In this document: positions 4,398-5,289 of the stretch, piece by piece
Numbering within the stretch: the stretch's first letter is position 1
How the letters are laid out: every line of letters starts with the position of its first letter
Origin: Ilumatobacter sp.
GTDB taxonomy: Bacteria; Actinomycetota; Acidimicrobiia; Acidimicrobiales; Ilumatobacteraceae
Direction: 5' to 3'
NCBI GenBank assembly: GCA_029263275.1
Contig: JAJCXU010000539.1
Coordinates: 1-5,289, forward strand
Length of the DNA: 5,289 bases
Position numbers and translations under genes: made by a program
Notes under the pieces: generated by a model
Told to the model about the DNA's origin: nothing
The model's input: the letters and a program-made list of their open reading frames with translations, nothing else
Databases searched by the model: none

Positions 4398-5289
4398 ATG
4401 CGTAAACGTTTCGTAGCACTATTGACCGGATCCATTGCCGCGACAGTCGGTCTTGCCACTGTCGGGATGACGGCGGTTGCCGATCAAGTGATCCTCGACG
4501 ACTTGATCGTCGACGGCAGCGTCTGTGCCGGCTTCGACTGTGTCAACGGCGAATCCTTCGGCTTCGACACGCTCCGCTTGAAGGAGAACAATCTCCGTAT
4601 CAAGTTCCAGGACACGTCCACCTCGGCGTCGTTCCCGTCGAACGACTGGCAGCTCACGGCGAATGACTCGAGCAACGGCGGGCTGAACAAGTTCTCGATC
4701 GACGACATCACCGGCGGACGCACCCCGTTCACTGTCGAGGCAGGTGCGCCATCTCACTCGTTGTACGTCGACGATGGCGGTCGGCTCGGTCTCGGTACGA
4801 ACCAGCCGGTGGTGGACATCCACTCCGTCAGCGGCAACACCCCGACACTCCGTCTGGCCCAGGATGGTTCCAGCGGATTCACTGCTCAGACTTGGGACGT
4901 GGCCGGCAATGAGGCTGGCTTCTTCATCCGTGACGCAACGAGCGGAAGCACGCTGCCGTTCCGCATCCGGCCGGGCGCTCCGTCGAGTGCGATCGATATT
5001 CAACCCGACGGGGACGTCGGTATCGGAACGTCGAGCGCAGAGGCACCATTGCACGTCGATGCCACCAACGGAACCGTCGGTGTCGGCAACTCGTTGCTCC
5101 TCCTCGAGCGGCAGGGCGGCGCGCTGGGATTCCAGCTCAAGGATGGCGACACCGGTGAGTTCTGGCAGGTCTCGATGGGCGACCAGGGCAGCTCCCTCAA
5201 GTTCTCTCGCAACGGCACCGGGAACACCGAGTTTGAAATCGATTCCGCCGGCAACCTGACCATCCAGGGCGACATCACATGCCTCGGCG
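4398..5289 (+). CDS. Secreted fibre-like repeat protein, N-terminal 297 residues (runs off right edge)
   Basis: The frame is open from the ATG to the window end. A signal peptide covers residues 1-28: RKR at 2-4, a hydrophobic core, and AVA before a cleavage after A28. Next comes a module I recall, without a formal name, from many uncharacterised bacterial surface proteins: DDLIVDGS (34-41), C43 and C48 which may form a disulfide, NGESFGFDTLRLKENN (50-65), NLRIKF (65-70) and FPSNDWQLTAND (79-90). After it, a repeat unit rich in beta strands recurs: FTVEAGAPS through GLGT (111-134), FRIRPGAPS through GIGT (188-211), and a third beginning near 269 with FEIDSAGNLTI at 279-289. Repeats of the GIGT-xxP-LHV kind are common in tail-fibre-like proteins, often ending in a self-cleaving peptidase S74 chaperone domain, which would lie outside the window. 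It is divergent from the lipoprotein gene. A secreted surface fibre or adhesin is likely; function unproven. Confidence 0.88.
   Translation, partial: MRKRFVALLTGSIAATVGLATVGMTAVADQVILDDLIVDGSVCAGFDCVNGESFGFDTLRLKENNLRIKFQDTSTSASFPSNDWQLTANDSSNGGLNKFSIDDITGGRTPFTVEAGAPSHSLYVDDGGRLGLGTNQPVVDIHSVSGNTPTLRLAQDGSSGFTAQTWDVAGNEAGFFIRDATSGSTLPFRIRPGAPSSAIDIQPDGDVGIGTSSAEAPLHVDATNGTVGVGNSLLLLERQGGALGFQLKDGDTGEFWQVSMGDQGSSLKFSRNGTGNTEFEIDSAGNLTIQGDITCLG
4728..5030 (+). repeat. Internal protein-level repeats, about 77-residue period
   Basis: The segment encoded at 4728-4799 (residues 111-134) and that at 4959-5030 (residues 188-211) share the pattern F-x-[VI]-x-x-GAPS-x-x-[LI]-x-[VI]-x(3)-G-x-[LV]-G-[LI]-GT, 77 residues apart. 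A third, more diverged copy begins near 5202, about 80-81 residues on. The DNA itself is not obviously repeated, so the duplication is old. More copies may follow beyond the edge. Confidence 0.65.

Noticed and set aside
4292..4459. 56-residue N-terminal extension of the propeller lipoprotein
   Set aside because: It would put a basic, non-signal sequence before the lipoprotein signal, ignore the good GGAGGGG site, and overlap the divergent gene at 4398.
4419..5054. 211-codon minus-strand open frame
   Set aside because: It is antisense to the repeat protein, whose plus-strand frame has a ribosome binding site, a signal peptide and internal repeats; the minus product has no recognisable features.
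1..5289. tRNA, rRNA, riboswitch, CRISPR array, insertion sequence or prophage genes
   Set aside because: No cloverleaf, direct-repeat array, transposase motif or terminal inverted repeats were found. The fibre-like protein resembles phage fibres only in repeat style and carries its own signal peptide.

Overview
The window is high-GC bacterial DNA with five complete or partial envelope-related genes plus one small membrane-protein gene, tightly packed and with short intergenic gaps. Several features suggest a member of the Actinomycetota, possibly an Acidimicrobiia-type (Ilumatobacter-like) organism: the GC-rich codon usage, TANNNT -10 boxes placed only 6-8 nt before start codons (a leaderless layout), and GGAGG-type ribosome binding sites elsewhere. 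The phylum is a moderately confident inference; the class is a guess from general resemblance.

Left part (1-1292, minus strand): rmlA, encoding glucose-1-phosphate thymidylyltransferase, followed by rmlB, encoding dTDP-glucose 4,6-dehydratase. They overlap by ATGA, and rmlB runs off the left edge. These are the first two steps of dTDP-L-rhamnose (or another dTDP-deoxysugar) synthesis for surface polysaccharide or glycan. Middle left (1293-1398): a 106-bp divergent promoter region with probable leaderless promoters facing both ways and a 13-bp perfect palindrome between them.

Middle (1399-2493, plus strand): a small single-pass membrane protein with two extracytoplasmic cysteines, then a secreted, acidic, low-complexity protein with an internal duplication. 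I recognise no family for either. Converging on the second, with one base between the two stop codons, is a 598-residue lipoprotein (2495-4291, minus strand). It carries seven FG-GAP/VCBS-type blades with Ca-binding Asp loops and a C-terminal ASPIC/UnbV domain (CRTAC1-like architecture).

Right part (4292-5289): a 106-bp divergent region, then a secreted beta-rich repeat protein on the plus strand that continues past the right edge. Its internal repeat has a period of about 77-81 residues and resembles the fibre-like proteins that often end in a peptidase S74 chaperone domain. That end is outside the window.

Taken together, this is a cell-surface locus: nucleotide-sugar synthesis beside several exported or surface-anchored proteins. 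I see no RNA genes, mobile elements, CRISPR arrays or defence genes, and no clear evidence of a new multi-gene system. The most original material is the pair of unrecognised exported proteins and the fibre-like repeat protein.
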